IMG/VR virus record: IMGVR_UViG_3300009149_000123
Coordinates: 1 to 36,122 of that record
Reading direction: 5' to 3' (one strand)
Origin: a virus
Length of the DNA stretch: 36,122 nt
Below the pieces are notes generated by a model that did not search any database, was not told the DNA's origin, and worked only from the letters and a program-made list of their open reading frames with translations. Shown piece by piece: positions 15,263 through 23,619 of this stretch. Numbering within the stretch: the first letter of the stretch is position 1; the number at the start of each line of letters is the position of its first letter. The position numbers were made by a program, and so were the translations under genes.

Positions 15263-18045
15263 TGTCATACGACATTGTAGTAAAAGATCGTATTGAAGCA
15301 AGTATTGTCACTAAGCTAAAAGCTATTGAGACTACTTCCGCTAGAGCTGTTGCGTCTTTAGACCGAATGCGAACAGCCTTAGGTAGTGTGGGCAGAAGTT
15401 CAGGGTTAGCGTTGACCAATCGTTCTTTTGGTAACTTGTCTAATACCATCGGAAACATTAACAAGAAAGTTACAAGTCTTAGTACTGGTTTCAGTCGCGC
15501 AGCAGGTACAGCAAGAAAGTTCTTTACAGCAGCTTTTGTATTGCAAGGTGCTGACAACATGATTCAAGTTTTAGACACTTATCAATCCCTTCAAAATAGA
15601 TTGTTAACTGTTTCTAAAGTAAGTGGTTCAAATGGATTGACAGACACAATTAAGTCTCAAGAAAGATTGAATGAACTTACACGAGAACTGTTCGACGTTG
15701 CTGATAGGGCAAGAGTTCCTGTTGGCGCATTAGCTAGTACTTTTAGGCGATTTGATAAAGCCGTTGAATCCGCAAATGGTACACAAGAAGAATCTTTAAG
15801 GATTACAGAAACCGTAGCTAAGTTGCTGTCTTTATCTGGAGCAAACGCTAACGAAGCAGGTGCAGCAATGTTACAGTTAAGTCAAGCTTTCAACAAAGGT
15901 AAGCTTGACGGCGACGAATTCAGATCAGTAGCGGAGTTAATGCCAGACGTGATTGACGCTGTTGCTAAACGATTAGGCATTGCTCGTAGTGAAATTTACA
16001 AGTATTCACGCGAAGGTAAGATTAGCGTTGAAGTTCTTCGTGGTGCTTTTGCAGACTTGGCTAATCAAGTTGATGAAGACTTTTCAAGATTACCTAGAAC
16101 AATAGGCCAAGCTTTTACAGAACTGTTTAATAGTATTACTAAAGCTTTTGGTCAGTCGGCAGGTGGTAAAAACTTTATAGACAGCCTTATTGCCGGTATT
16201 GATTGGGTAAAGAATAATATGCCCACAGTAATCAATTTGATTAAGTCTCTTGTCGCCGTAATGGCTGTTCAGTGGGGCGCAGGATTTGTTACACAAATGT
16301 TTTCGGTTGAAGGTGCAGTCAACGCTGTAGCACAAGCTGTGTCTGCTGTTATTGCTTACTTTGTCTTCTTTGCTGATCAGATACAAGTAACAGAGTATGG
16401 TCTTGGTACTCTACAAGACTTGTTTATAGCTTTCTTTCAAGTCTTAACAAGCGGTGAGTTTTCACTATTCAAAGAAATTTTCAGTGCTAGTGCAGCACAA
16501 TCTTTCTTTGATCAAATGAAACCCGGACTTATGTTTATTCTGGATTCATTAAAAGTTATTGGTGCTACAGTTAAAGGTATCTTTGATGCTTTTAGTTCGC
16601 TTAGTCTACTAGAAGTTGGTGCAATGATCGGAGAGTTCCAACTTTACATAGTAACTGAAGTTTGGAATGCAATTTTAGATACAATGAAGTATCTTACAGG
16701 TCTTACCCTTAAAGCTGTTGACTTGTTAATCAATTATGTTACTAAGAAACTAAGTGACTTATTTGGGTATCTTGCGTCAACTTCAATTACCATCCCTTAC
16801 ATTGGTAAAGACTTGTACGCAACTTTCAAGAAGCTTCAAACTGACGTAGAAAAATTATTTGAGTTAAAACTTGGTGTTGAGTTTGTAAACATGGGGGAGA
16901 CAATATTTGACTCAATGAAAGCAGATATTAAAGGTTTAACACCTTCTCTCGACAAGTTTAGTAATGCTTTTAAGAATTCTTATGATCAAACTTTGAATAG
17001 CTTTGAAGAATTCCAAAACAAAGTATTATCTAAAACACAAGACATTGCACTTGAGCGTATTGCAGAAGAAAAGAAAGTTCAAGATGCAATGGTGCCTAAC
17101 CCCGGTGCTTTGCGTGGCAGTAGTAACTCCCCTGTTGAGTACTACGGCAACATCAAAAGGCAAATGCTAAAGAATCCACCTGACAGAATGAATCAGATGG
17201 GGCAGAGCAAGTTAAACATTGTTGGTAACAAAAGCAATACTGATGTTGTTCAATACTTTGGTAGAGCTAGAAAAGAAGCTGATGTTTTAGACAAAAGTGT
17301 TCAAGTTGTAACAAACAGCACAATTGACTTTGTTGCTAAAGCAAGAGGTATTGATACAGTAACACGTTCTGTTGCAACTTTAGATAAAACTGTTGACAGG
17401 ATTACTTTCCAAAAACCAATTTCTGCCGTCCATAACTACGCGAACAACACAGACACTGCCCTAGGTCGCGTCTCGCAGTCTTCAACATCAGTGGGCAGTA
17501 TAATCGAAAGGACGCAGACATCGGCTTGGGACGCTTCCACAAGGGCAGTCAACGCTTACGCGAGCAACGCAATTGCCAAGCTGAATTCAGTCGCGGCTGC
17601 GTCAGCGGGTAAAAGCAATACAATGCCTTTAAAACTAAGTACAGGTGGAGGAGGTAGTAAAACTGTCCAACTTCCTAAATACTCGTCTGGTGGCTACACT
17701 GGTAACTTTGGACGTAATGAAGCAGCCGGTATTGTTCATGGTCAAGAATTTGTAATGTCTGCCGATGCAACTGCAAGGTATCGACCGATGCTTGAAGCGA
17801 TGCAAAATGGTAGAAGTGTGGGCAATTCGTCTAGCGGTTCTGGATCAGAAGTTAAAGTTACTATTGAAAACTATGGTTCTTCTACCCACACAGTACAGCA
17901 AATCTCACCAAATGAGGTTAGGATCATTGCAAGGGAAGTAGTTAATCAAGAAGCTGCATCTGCTGTTGCTAGAGACTTAGGTAATCCAAATAGTCGTATG
18001 TCAAAGTCTATTAACTCTAACCTTAAATCAAAGAGACGTAGATAA
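15262..18045 (+). CDS. Tail tape measure protein
   Basis: At 927 residues this sets tail length; the usual relation of about 1.5 angstrom per residue suggests a tail of roughly 140 nm. Residues about 120-280 match the tape measure N-terminal domain (VPVGALASTFRRF; LSGANANEAGAAMLQLSQAFNKGKLDGDEFRSVAELMPDV; KISVEVLRGAF). Hydrophobic segments occur at about 325-460, as is usual for proteins later inserted in the host membrane. The C-terminus has SSGGYTGNFGRNEAAGIVHGQEFVM, the common tape measure ending. Bases about 17430-17620 use noticeably more GC-rich codons than the rest. Confidence 0.93.
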   Translation: MSYDIVVKDRIEASIVTKLKAIETTSARAVASLDRMRTALGSVGRSSGLALTNRSFGNLSNTIGNINKKVTSLSTGFSRAAGTARKFFTAAFVLQGADNMIQVLDTYQSLQNRLLTVSKVSGSNGLTDTIKSQERLNELTRELFDVADRARVPVGALASTFRRFDKAVESANGTQEESLRITETVAKLLSLSGANANEAGAAMLQLSQAFNKGKLDGDEFRSVAELMPDVIDAVAKRLGIARSEIYKYSREGKISVEVLRGAFADLANQVDEDFSRLPRTIGQAFTELFNSITKAFGQSAGGKNFIDSLIAGIDWVKNNMPTVINLIKSLVAVMAVQWGAGFVTQMFSVEGAVNAVAQAVSAVIAYFVFFADQIQVTEYGLGTLQDLFIAFFQVLTSGEFSLFKEIFSASAAQSFFDQMKPGLMFILDSLKVIGATVKGIFDAFSSLSLLEVGAMIGEFQLYIVTEVWNAILDTMKYLTGLTLKAVDLLINYVTKKLSDLFGYLASTSITIPYIGKDLYATFKKLQTDVEKLFELKLGVEFVNMGETIFDSMKADIKGLTPSLDKFSNAFKNSYDQTLNSFEEFQNKVLSKTQDIALERIAEEKKVQDAMVPNPGALRGSSNSPVEYYGNIKRQMLKNPPDRMNQMGQSKLNIVGNKSNTDVVQYFGRARKEADVLDKSVQVVTNSTIDFVAKARGIDTVTRSVATLDKTVDRITFQKPISAVHNYANNTDTALGRVSQSSTSVGSIIERTQTSAWDASTRAVNAYASNAIAKLNSVAAASAGKSNTMPLKLSTGGGGSKTVQLPKYSSGGYTGNFGRNEAAGIVHGQEFVMSADATARYRPMLEAMQNGRSVGNSSSGSGSEVKVTIENYGSSTHTVQQISPNEVRIIAREVVNQEAASAVARDLGNPNSRMSKSINSNLKSKRRR

Positions 18046-18545
18046 TGCCAGATATTATTGACTATTACTTAAACTCTGCAAGTAACATTGTTCAGTATGA
18101 GACGATAGAAATATCGCATCCTGACTTTACGCAATCTTACTTTTTTGTTAGAAATAACACAGAAGGTTTAACAGCTTTAATAGAAGGTTCTGTGTCTAAA
18201 GACTTTGATTATCTTCCAATGAAGATAACCGAAAATCCATCGTCTGCCGACTTAGACTATTCGCTGACTGTAGAGTTTGGCGATTTAGGCGAGTACTTAC
18301 CGTTAGAGTTAGATGCTGTTGTTGATGCAGATGGTTTATTCGTTGAACCAACATTAGTTTATCGTACTTTTAGAAGCGACGATCTAACAGAACCTTTGGT
18401 TGGTCCAATCATACTAAAGATCAAAAGCTTTGCATTTGACCGATACGGTTCGGTATTTCAAGCTACGGCAGACAGAGCGAATTCGCAGAAGACCGGCGAA
18501 CTGTACACAATCAGTCGCTTCCCAATATTAAGGGCATTTTTATAA
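18045..18545 (+). CDS. DUF1833-type minor tail protein
   Basis: The 166-residue protein shows the DUF1833 pattern: an N-terminal SNIVQYETIEISHPDF, an internal DLDYSLTVEFGDLGEYLP, YRTFRSDDLTEPLVGPI and a final TGELYTISRFPILRAFL. These proteins lie between the tape measure and the tail hub and probably form part of the distal tail. It is joined to both neighbours by TAATG overlaps. Confidence 0.75.
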   Translation: MPDIIDYYLNSASNIVQYETIEISHPDFTQSYFFVRNNTEGLTALIEGSVSKDFDYLPMKITENPSSADLDYSLTVEFGDLGEYLPLELDAVVDADGLFVEPTLVYRTFRSDDLTEPLVGPIILKIKSFAFDRYGSVFQATADRANSQKTGELYTISRFPILRAFL

Positions 18546-20692
18546 TGGCACTTGGAAGTAACAACCAATACAATAGCGGTTCTAATAATGGTATACGCAC
18601 ATTCAACGGAATTAAAACTTCTGGTTTTAGAATTGGCGTAACTCAAAAAGCCGAAGAGTTAAACAACAATAACACAATTAACCTTGGGACAACTGTTAAC
18701 TTTGTACGCGCAGCCGATAGCGGTAAAGACAGAACAGGTTCTTCGAATAATCGTGTTAACCAACGATCAAATGAAGCAAGGTTAAACGAAAGAATACCAG
18801 ACATTTACGGTAAAGTGTTAAGCGTTCCTGATTTATTGACAAAAACGTACATACTAATTGAAAACGATGCATCTTTTTATATCAATTACTTTTGCATTGG
18901 TCGTGGTTCTTTTACAGTTAGTGAAGTTGAAGAGGCAGGAAGTACGATACTATCTTTAGGTGGAGAATACGATGTTTATGGACCTAACACTTCTCCGATT
19001 ACTTCACTAGGAACCATAAATTCTGTGTTTGTTCCAGCAATTGATTCAGTTGGTGTGAAAACTAATGACTTATCCGCATGTTTAGTCCTTAGGCCACCAA
19101 ACGCAATACTTGTAACAGATGCTTTAGAAGGCGACACAGAGGGTTTTGTTTTCGAAAGAGGACCATACGTATTTGAAAATTGTAATGGAGTATTAGTAAA
19201 TCTTGTTGCTAGTGATGGTACGAAAAGTCCGGGAGATTATGTAAATCCAGCTATTACAGTTACTGTGTATTGCAGGGCTGTAAATGAAGCGAATGTTCCT
19301 TTTGGTTCGACTTATTCTTCTGCCTACACGTACATTGGTTTTACAAACGATGCTTTAGCTACAAGCAGATACCGTAGTTTCAATTACGACTTTCCAATAA
19401 GCGGAAGAGTTCAGGTTGTAGTTAAAAGAACTAGCAATTACGCAGGTCATGAAACAGCATCTTTTCATAGAACAGTATACTTGTCTGGAATATACGGAAA
19501 AGTAGATATGTTAGGAAAAACTCAATTTGGCGACGTTACAACAATTAGAACTAAAATTCCAACAGAGGGTGACCTTTTGGCTAATGTTGGTACTGCATCC
19601 TTTAAGTTTACTACCACGTCAAGATCAAGTTTTTCACCAAAAGTCACATGCCTTGCCCAACGTAAAATTGACGGTGTTGCTACATCAGAATTTTCAAAAA
19701 TAGCTAAGTCTATTTGCTTAGACGAAAAGATAGGAAACAGACAACTTGCTGAGATTGACTCTGCTAGTCTCACTGCCTTACAATCTAGTATTACTTCTTA
19801 TTTTGGAACAAGCAAGGCTTGCGAATTCAACTACACTTTTGACGACGAAGCTATAAGTTTTGAGGAAACTTTAGGTTCGGTGTGCGCAGCAGCGTTTGTC
19901 ACAGTGTACAGAGACGGACCAACAATAAAATTTAAGTTCGAAGGACCGAACACAGCAAGTCGTCTACTTTTCAATCACAGAAACAAGATACCCGGAAGCG
20001 AAGTAAGAAGTATTACTTTTGGTTATCTTGGAGAAAAGGACGGGGTTCGTTACGAGTACACCGACATAACAGATGGTGCCAAACTGTACTACATACTTCC
20101 GATAGACGAATCTGCGGTAAATGTAGAGTCAGAAACTACTGTGGGCATAACAAACAAGCTTCAAGCTTACTTTCACGCACATAGGCGTATGAACCGTCAG
20201 CTTTACCAGAATACGGTTGTAGAGTTTGAAGCAACACAAGAAGCTAATGTTCTAAACATTAAAGACAAAATAGTTGTTGCTGATAATACGAGAACTCAAA
20301 CGTATGATGGTGAGATAGTTTCAAAAAGTGGTTTGACTCTAACGTTGTCTCAACCGTACACGTTTGAAGTTGGTGTAGACGCCACTATCTTTATTCAAAA
20401 CGTAACAGGTGAAGTTGAAGCTATCGGCATATCTGAAGTTGTCGGGCAACCTTATAAGGTGTTGCTTGACTCAGATACAAGCGAAGACTTATCTTTAGCC
20501 AATTCTGCTTTTACTAAAGCAACTTACGAGATAGTTCCAGACACTTCACTTAGGCGTGAAGCTTTTCTTGTGGAAGAGAAAGAACAAATTGATAAAATGA
20601 CGGTTCGATTGTTAGCTGTTAACTACGACGTTCGTTACTACAATGGAGACAATGACTACCTTACCGGTGTTGTTGATATCAACGGTAACTAA
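18545..20692 (+). CDS. J-like tail tip / central hub protein
   Basis: The 715-residue protein contains NERIPDIYGKVLSVPDLLTKTYILIENDASFYINYFCIGRGSFTV, the signature stretch of host-specificity protein J-like tail tip attachment proteins, and later SEVRSITFGYLGEKDGVRYEYTD. It probably forms the tail-tip hub and channel end. It is the last gene of the rightward late operon and overlaps the leftward polymerase gene by 4 bases. No separate tail fibre follows, so receptor contact may lie here or in the repeat-bearing tail protein. Confidence 0.8.
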   Translation: MALGSNNQYNSGSNNGIRTFNGIKTSGFRIGVTQKAEELNNNNTINLGTTVNFVRAADSGKDRTGSSNNRVNQRSNEARLNERIPDIYGKVLSVPDLLTKTYILIENDASFYINYFCIGRGSFTVSEVEEAGSTILSLGGEYDVYGPNTSPITSLGTINSVFVPAIDSVGVKTNDLSACLVLRPPNAILVTDALEGDTEGFVFERGPYVFENCNGVLVNLVASDGTKSPGDYVNPAITVTVYCRAVNEANVPFGSTYSSAYTYIGFTNDALATSRYRSFNYDFPISGRVQVVVKRTSNYAGHETASFHRTVYLSGIYGKVDMLGKTQFGDVTTIRTKIPTEGDLLANVGTASFKFTTTSRSSFSPKVTCLAQRKIDGVATSEFSKIAKSICLDEKIGNRQLAEIDSASLTALQSSITSYFGTSKACEFNYTFDDEAISFEETLGSVCAAAFVTVYRDGPTIKFKFEGPNTASRLLFNHRNKIPGSEVRSITFGYLGEKDGVRYEYTDITDGAKLYYILPIDESAVNVESETTVGITNKLQAYFHAHRRMNRQLYQNTVVEFEATQEANVLNIKDKIVVADNTRTQTYDGEIVSKSGLTLTLSQPYTFEVGVDATIFIQNVTGEVEAIGISEVVGQPYKVLLDSDTSEDLSLANSAFTKATYEIVPDTSLRREAFLVEEKEQIDKMTVRLLAVNYDVRYYNGDNDYLTGVVDINGN

Positions 20693-20705
20693 AACAAACT
20701 TAGTT
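20687..20705. terminator. Weak hairpin between the convergent operons
   Basis: AACTAA and TTAGTT are perfect 6-base arms around a 7-base loop exactly at the convergent junction. It is AT-rich and has only a short T-rich flank, so termination is a guess from position. Confidence 0.25.
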
Positions 20706-22656
20706 GTTCTTGCTGTGTTGTTTTGTAGAAACCTAAGTCTTTTAGAATGGAGTGTGATCGACGAATGTACCAAGAGTAATCAATATCTTTTGGTAGTATG
20801 CCTAACTCCATAGCAGGACAAGCGCCGTCTGATTCAGCAACTTTGTTTGTTGATCCTGCGGCGTTTGGTTTTTTATAGTAAATAGCCCCGTAGTCATCTT
20901 TCCTAACATACCAGCGAACAACTTTACCCAAGTCCACTTTGTCTCTTACAGCACCACCGTTAACACGACGAACGAACAAGAACTTTCTGAAGTCAGTACA
21001 AGACTTAATAATAGCGTCTATTGTTGTTGGGTGTGGATCTTTACAGGTCTGTAAGAATCGCATGACAGCTTCGGAGCAAATCGTAGCGTTTGGGTTAGTC
21101 ATCAAGCTTTCGCGGTCAGGATTACCCATTGACAGTTCATTGACGTAAGCCCCTTTGGCCTTAATCTTGCCGTCTGGACAAATGGCTATGTAGCTGTTCA
21201 CGTCGCGGCTATGTACGCTCTTGTAAGGCGTTTCCTCAGTCTCGAAGTTCGTTTGTCGTTCCCACTCAGCGACTACCCACAGATAGACGCCATGTAGCTC
21301 ACGTGGGCAGTTAATAACGATTCCGTCTGTGTTGGCGCTCAGAACCGGAATGCCTGCTAACTCAAGAGCTTCAATCAGTAGAAGCAATGATAGCTGACCA
21401 GTAAGCGTAACCTGAACTAACAAATGTGGCGAATAGAAGATTGACCAGCGATTACCAAGCTTACCGAAGCAACCGTTAATACAAATCTTTAAGCTTTCTG
21501 CTGTTTGTTTGTCACCCTGACTCTTAGCCAGAAGGCGACGTTCAACGATATCTCGATAAACGTTTAGGAAGTCTCGCCCAATATGGTGTGGGTACAACTC
21601 TTGGTTCAAAATGATTCGCGGGTAATAACTAGCCACGTCTCTATCAACAATCATATGTGTGTCTGTTGTGTAGATCGAACGTGACTTTTCTTCCGAATGT
21701 AAACCACCTATGCCTAAGTTGTAAACAGTTTTGTTAACTTTTACGGTCCAAAGGTTCTTTGCTGATATCTGATCGCCGCCTTCTATCACCTTGACTTTAC
21801 CTTCGTTGTCAATGACAAAGGTTGTGTTAAAGATTTTATCTCTAAGGTTGCGAAGTAATGGTGTTTGGTAGTTTAAATACTTTGGATCATTAAAGTTGAA
21901 TCGCTCGCCTTTGGGCGTAGGCGGGGCTTTTTGAAATTTGCCGGTCGTTGCCCGCAATTCAGATCCGATTGCTTTCTCCGCAATCTGTGCGTCCGACAGC
22001 GACCGCAAATCGATCCGGTATGTGCGAGACATTGACGATCGAAGTTCGATTGGCGTTTTCAGCTTGTGATAGAGCAAACCAGTCACGTCAAGATCATTAA
22101 CACAATAGAACCTTAGTTCACTAATCATTTCTTGGCTAACCGCCAAAGTGTGATCTATTGGTAATTCTTGCAATCGTTGTGAGTGCATTCTAGCACCATA
22201 ATGTTTCAACGATAGTTTTTGCGCGGCTGCTGGTGCTACCTGTTGCAAGTCAATATGATTAAAGTATTGGCATTGGTAGTTAAACTTAGCTTCTGTTTCC
22301 TTTGGTTTCATTTCACCAATAATAATGGAATCAGACAAAGCTTTTAATTGCTCTACCCATAGACCACACAGATATGCCCACAGTATGTGCTGATCGTAAT
22401 GACGGCTGTTGTATCCAACAAGCGTGTTGTTATCAATCATCCATCGCAACTTAGCTTTGTCTATTGTTGCAACTGCTGACTCTTCGAAGAATACGACAAC
22501 ACCAGTGTCGTAAGACTTCATTGCTATAAGTAGAAAGTTCTCGAATAGCTCAATATCAAAAAACCACACAGTGCCCTTGAGACTTATGATTTGTTCATCA
22601 GTCGCAAATAGCAAAGGTGGTTTAGTGTACGATTGTTTTTCGTAGGTTCGTGTCAT
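20689..22656 (-). CDS. Family B DNA polymerase with proofreading domain and C-terminal clamp-binding peptide
   Basis: The 655-residue protein has all 3'-5' exonuclease motifs: FDIE (33-36), NSRHYD (83-88) and YCVNDLDVT (184-192). Polymerase motif A is DRDVASYYP (338-346), motif B is KICINGCFGKLG (about 390-401) and motif C is ANTDG (441-445). Motif C has Asn where most family B enzymes have the first Asp of Asp-Thr-Asp. The protein ends QLSLF, a canonical bacterial beta-clamp-binding pentapeptide, so it may recruit the host sliding clamp for processivity; no phage clamp is seen. It is the last gene of the leftward operon and starts ATGA-overlapped with the preceding small gene. Confidence 0.92.
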   Translation of the reverse strand: MTRTYEKQSYTKPPLLFATDEQIISLKGTVWFFDIELFENFLLIAMKSYDTGVVVFFEESAVATIDKAKLRWMIDNNTLVGYNSRHYDQHILWAYLCGLWVEQLKALSDSIIIGEMKPKETEAKFNYQCQYFNHIDLQQVAPAAAQKLSLKHYGARMHSQRLQELPIDHTLAVSQEMISELRFYCVNDLDVTGLLYHKLKTPIELRSSMSRTYRIDLRSLSDAQIAEKAIGSELRATTGKFQKAPPTPKGERFNFNDPKYLNYQTPLLRNLRDKIFNTTFVIDNEGKVKVIEGGDQISAKNLWTVKVNKTVYNLGIGGLHSEEKSRSIYTTDTHMIVDRDVASYYPRIILNQELYPHHIGRDFLNVYRDIVERRLLAKSQGDKQTAESLKICINGCFGKLGNRWSIFYSPHLLVQVTLTGQLSLLLLIEALELAGIPVLSANTDGIVINCPRELHGVYLWVVAEWERQTNFETEETPYKSVHSRDVNSYIAICPDGKIKAKGAYVNELSMGNPDRESLMTNPNATICSEAVMRFLQTCKDPHPTTIDAIIKSCTDFRKFLFVRRVNGGAVRDKVDLGKVVRWYVRKDDYGAIYYKKPNAAGSTNKVAESDGACPAMELGILPKDIDYSWYIRRSHSILKDLGFYKTTQQEQLSLF

Positions 22657-22871
22657 TGAATGATTAACTCAGGATACAAGTCCAAAGGATAGCAAGTAAA
22701 AGGTTGATCCCAAGTTCCACTTTGTAATCCGGGAAGCAACTTCAATTCGTTTAACCTGATTCCTACTTCTTTAGGGTAAAGACAACCTTGGAAAATGGAT
22801 TCGTCGAAGTCTGCTTCGCCTTCAGTGTAGAACTTACCTGAATCTTTGTAATAAACACACTTAATCTGCAT
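22653..22871 (-). CDS. Unknown 72-residue protein upstream of the polymerase
   Basis: ATG at 22871 is preferred over an in-frame TTG at 22886 because AAAGGAAA precedes the ATG at good spacing. The short protein (MQIKCVYYKDSGKFYTEGE...) has no recognised motif. It overlaps the polymerase start by ATGA, suggesting coupled translation. Confidence 0.65.
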   Translation of the reverse strand: MQIKCVYYKDSGKFYTEGEADFDESIFQGCLYPKEVGIRLNELKLLPGLQSGTWDQPFTCYPLDLYPELIIQ

Positions 22872-22882
22872 TGTTTTCCTTT

Positions 22883-23347
22883 TCAATTATCGATGCTTAA
22901 CAACTCGGTTTGTCTTTCGTTTAACTCAATTATCCACTCTTCTTTTGGTGCTTTCTTTTCTAATGCGTACCTACGAAGAACACTTGCTAACTCTTCAATC
23001 CTTTGCTCAAGAAAAAGTTGTCTTGGCATGATACCTTTTGGTGGCATCGCCTTTAGAGACTTAGTTGATAAAAGTGACTGCGGGGAACTTACTCCATTCT
23101 CACCGTCTGAGTTTTCAAGTTCGCCACCATAGTGGACAGGTTGTATTTCTTTGAACCATTCACCTGTTCTTGCGCGATGAATGTAGTTCTCTGCCTTTTG
23201 CAACTCAGCTACAATATCGTCTTTCTTTCCAAGTCGCAATATATGTTTTAGGGCACACAGTATCCAATGCTTTTTGAAATCTGGATAACCTGACTTCTCA
23301 AGGTTAGCAGAAACACCTTCAATTACTTCGTGTGGTTGGTGGCTCAC
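22883..23347 (-). CDS. DUF3310-like protein
   Basis: The 154-residue protein starts at GTG 23347, overlapping the upstream TGA. The N-terminal part (HPHEVIEG-like start, then DFKKHWILCALKHILRLGKKDD, ELQKAENYIHRA) follows the DUF3310 pattern in which a helix with K-x-x-x-R-x-x-x-K precedes a Leu-x-Lys-Ala-x-x-Tyr-Ile helix. The second half is a linker and a helical Arg/Glu-rich tail (EQRIEELASVLRRYALEKK). Such proteins are common in phage nucleotide and replication modules; the molecular role is not established. Confidence 0.65.
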   Translation of the reverse strand: MSHQPHEVIEGVSANLEKSGYPDFKKHWILCALKHILRLGKKDDIVAELQKAENYIHRARTGEWFKEIQPVHYGGELENSDGENGVSSPQSLLSTKSLKAMPPKGIMPRQLFLEQRIEELASVLRRYALEKKAPKEEWIIELNERQTELLSIDN

Positions 23348-23619
23348 GTTTCTTGTCCTTTTCTTTTAATTCTTAAATTTTCTAAACATTCGTCACATTG
23401 AACTAACCCGTTAAGGTTTTCGTTCTTACAACTTACACAAAGCCCTAATCTTTGGTATCTTTGTCTTCTTAGAGTTTCACCCTTTGACCTTTTCATCCTA
23501 CAGTTACCACAGCGAATAAATCCTTTAACTTCGCAACCACAACCTACGCAAACACCTTGTCGTCTGCGATCGTTATACAGTTGATTGATCAAAACAAAAA
23601 CTCCATAACTTATGGCCAT
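23344..23619 (-). CDS. Small zinc-ribbon protein with four Cys pairs
   Basis: The 91-residue protein carries CVGCGC, CGNC, CVSC and CDEC in order, spaced as two treble-clef or ribbon units, within a strongly basic sequence (RRQRYQR; RIKRKG). It is probably a nucleic-acid-binding or adaptor protein. It starts inside the last codons of the helicase (10-base overlap) and overlaps the next gene by 4 bases, so it is made together with the helicase. Confidence 0.75.
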   Translation of the reverse strand: MAISYGVFVLINQLYNDRRRQGVCVGCGCEVKGFIRCGNCRMKRSKGETLRRQRYQRLGLCVSCKNENLNGLVQCDECLENLRIKRKGQET

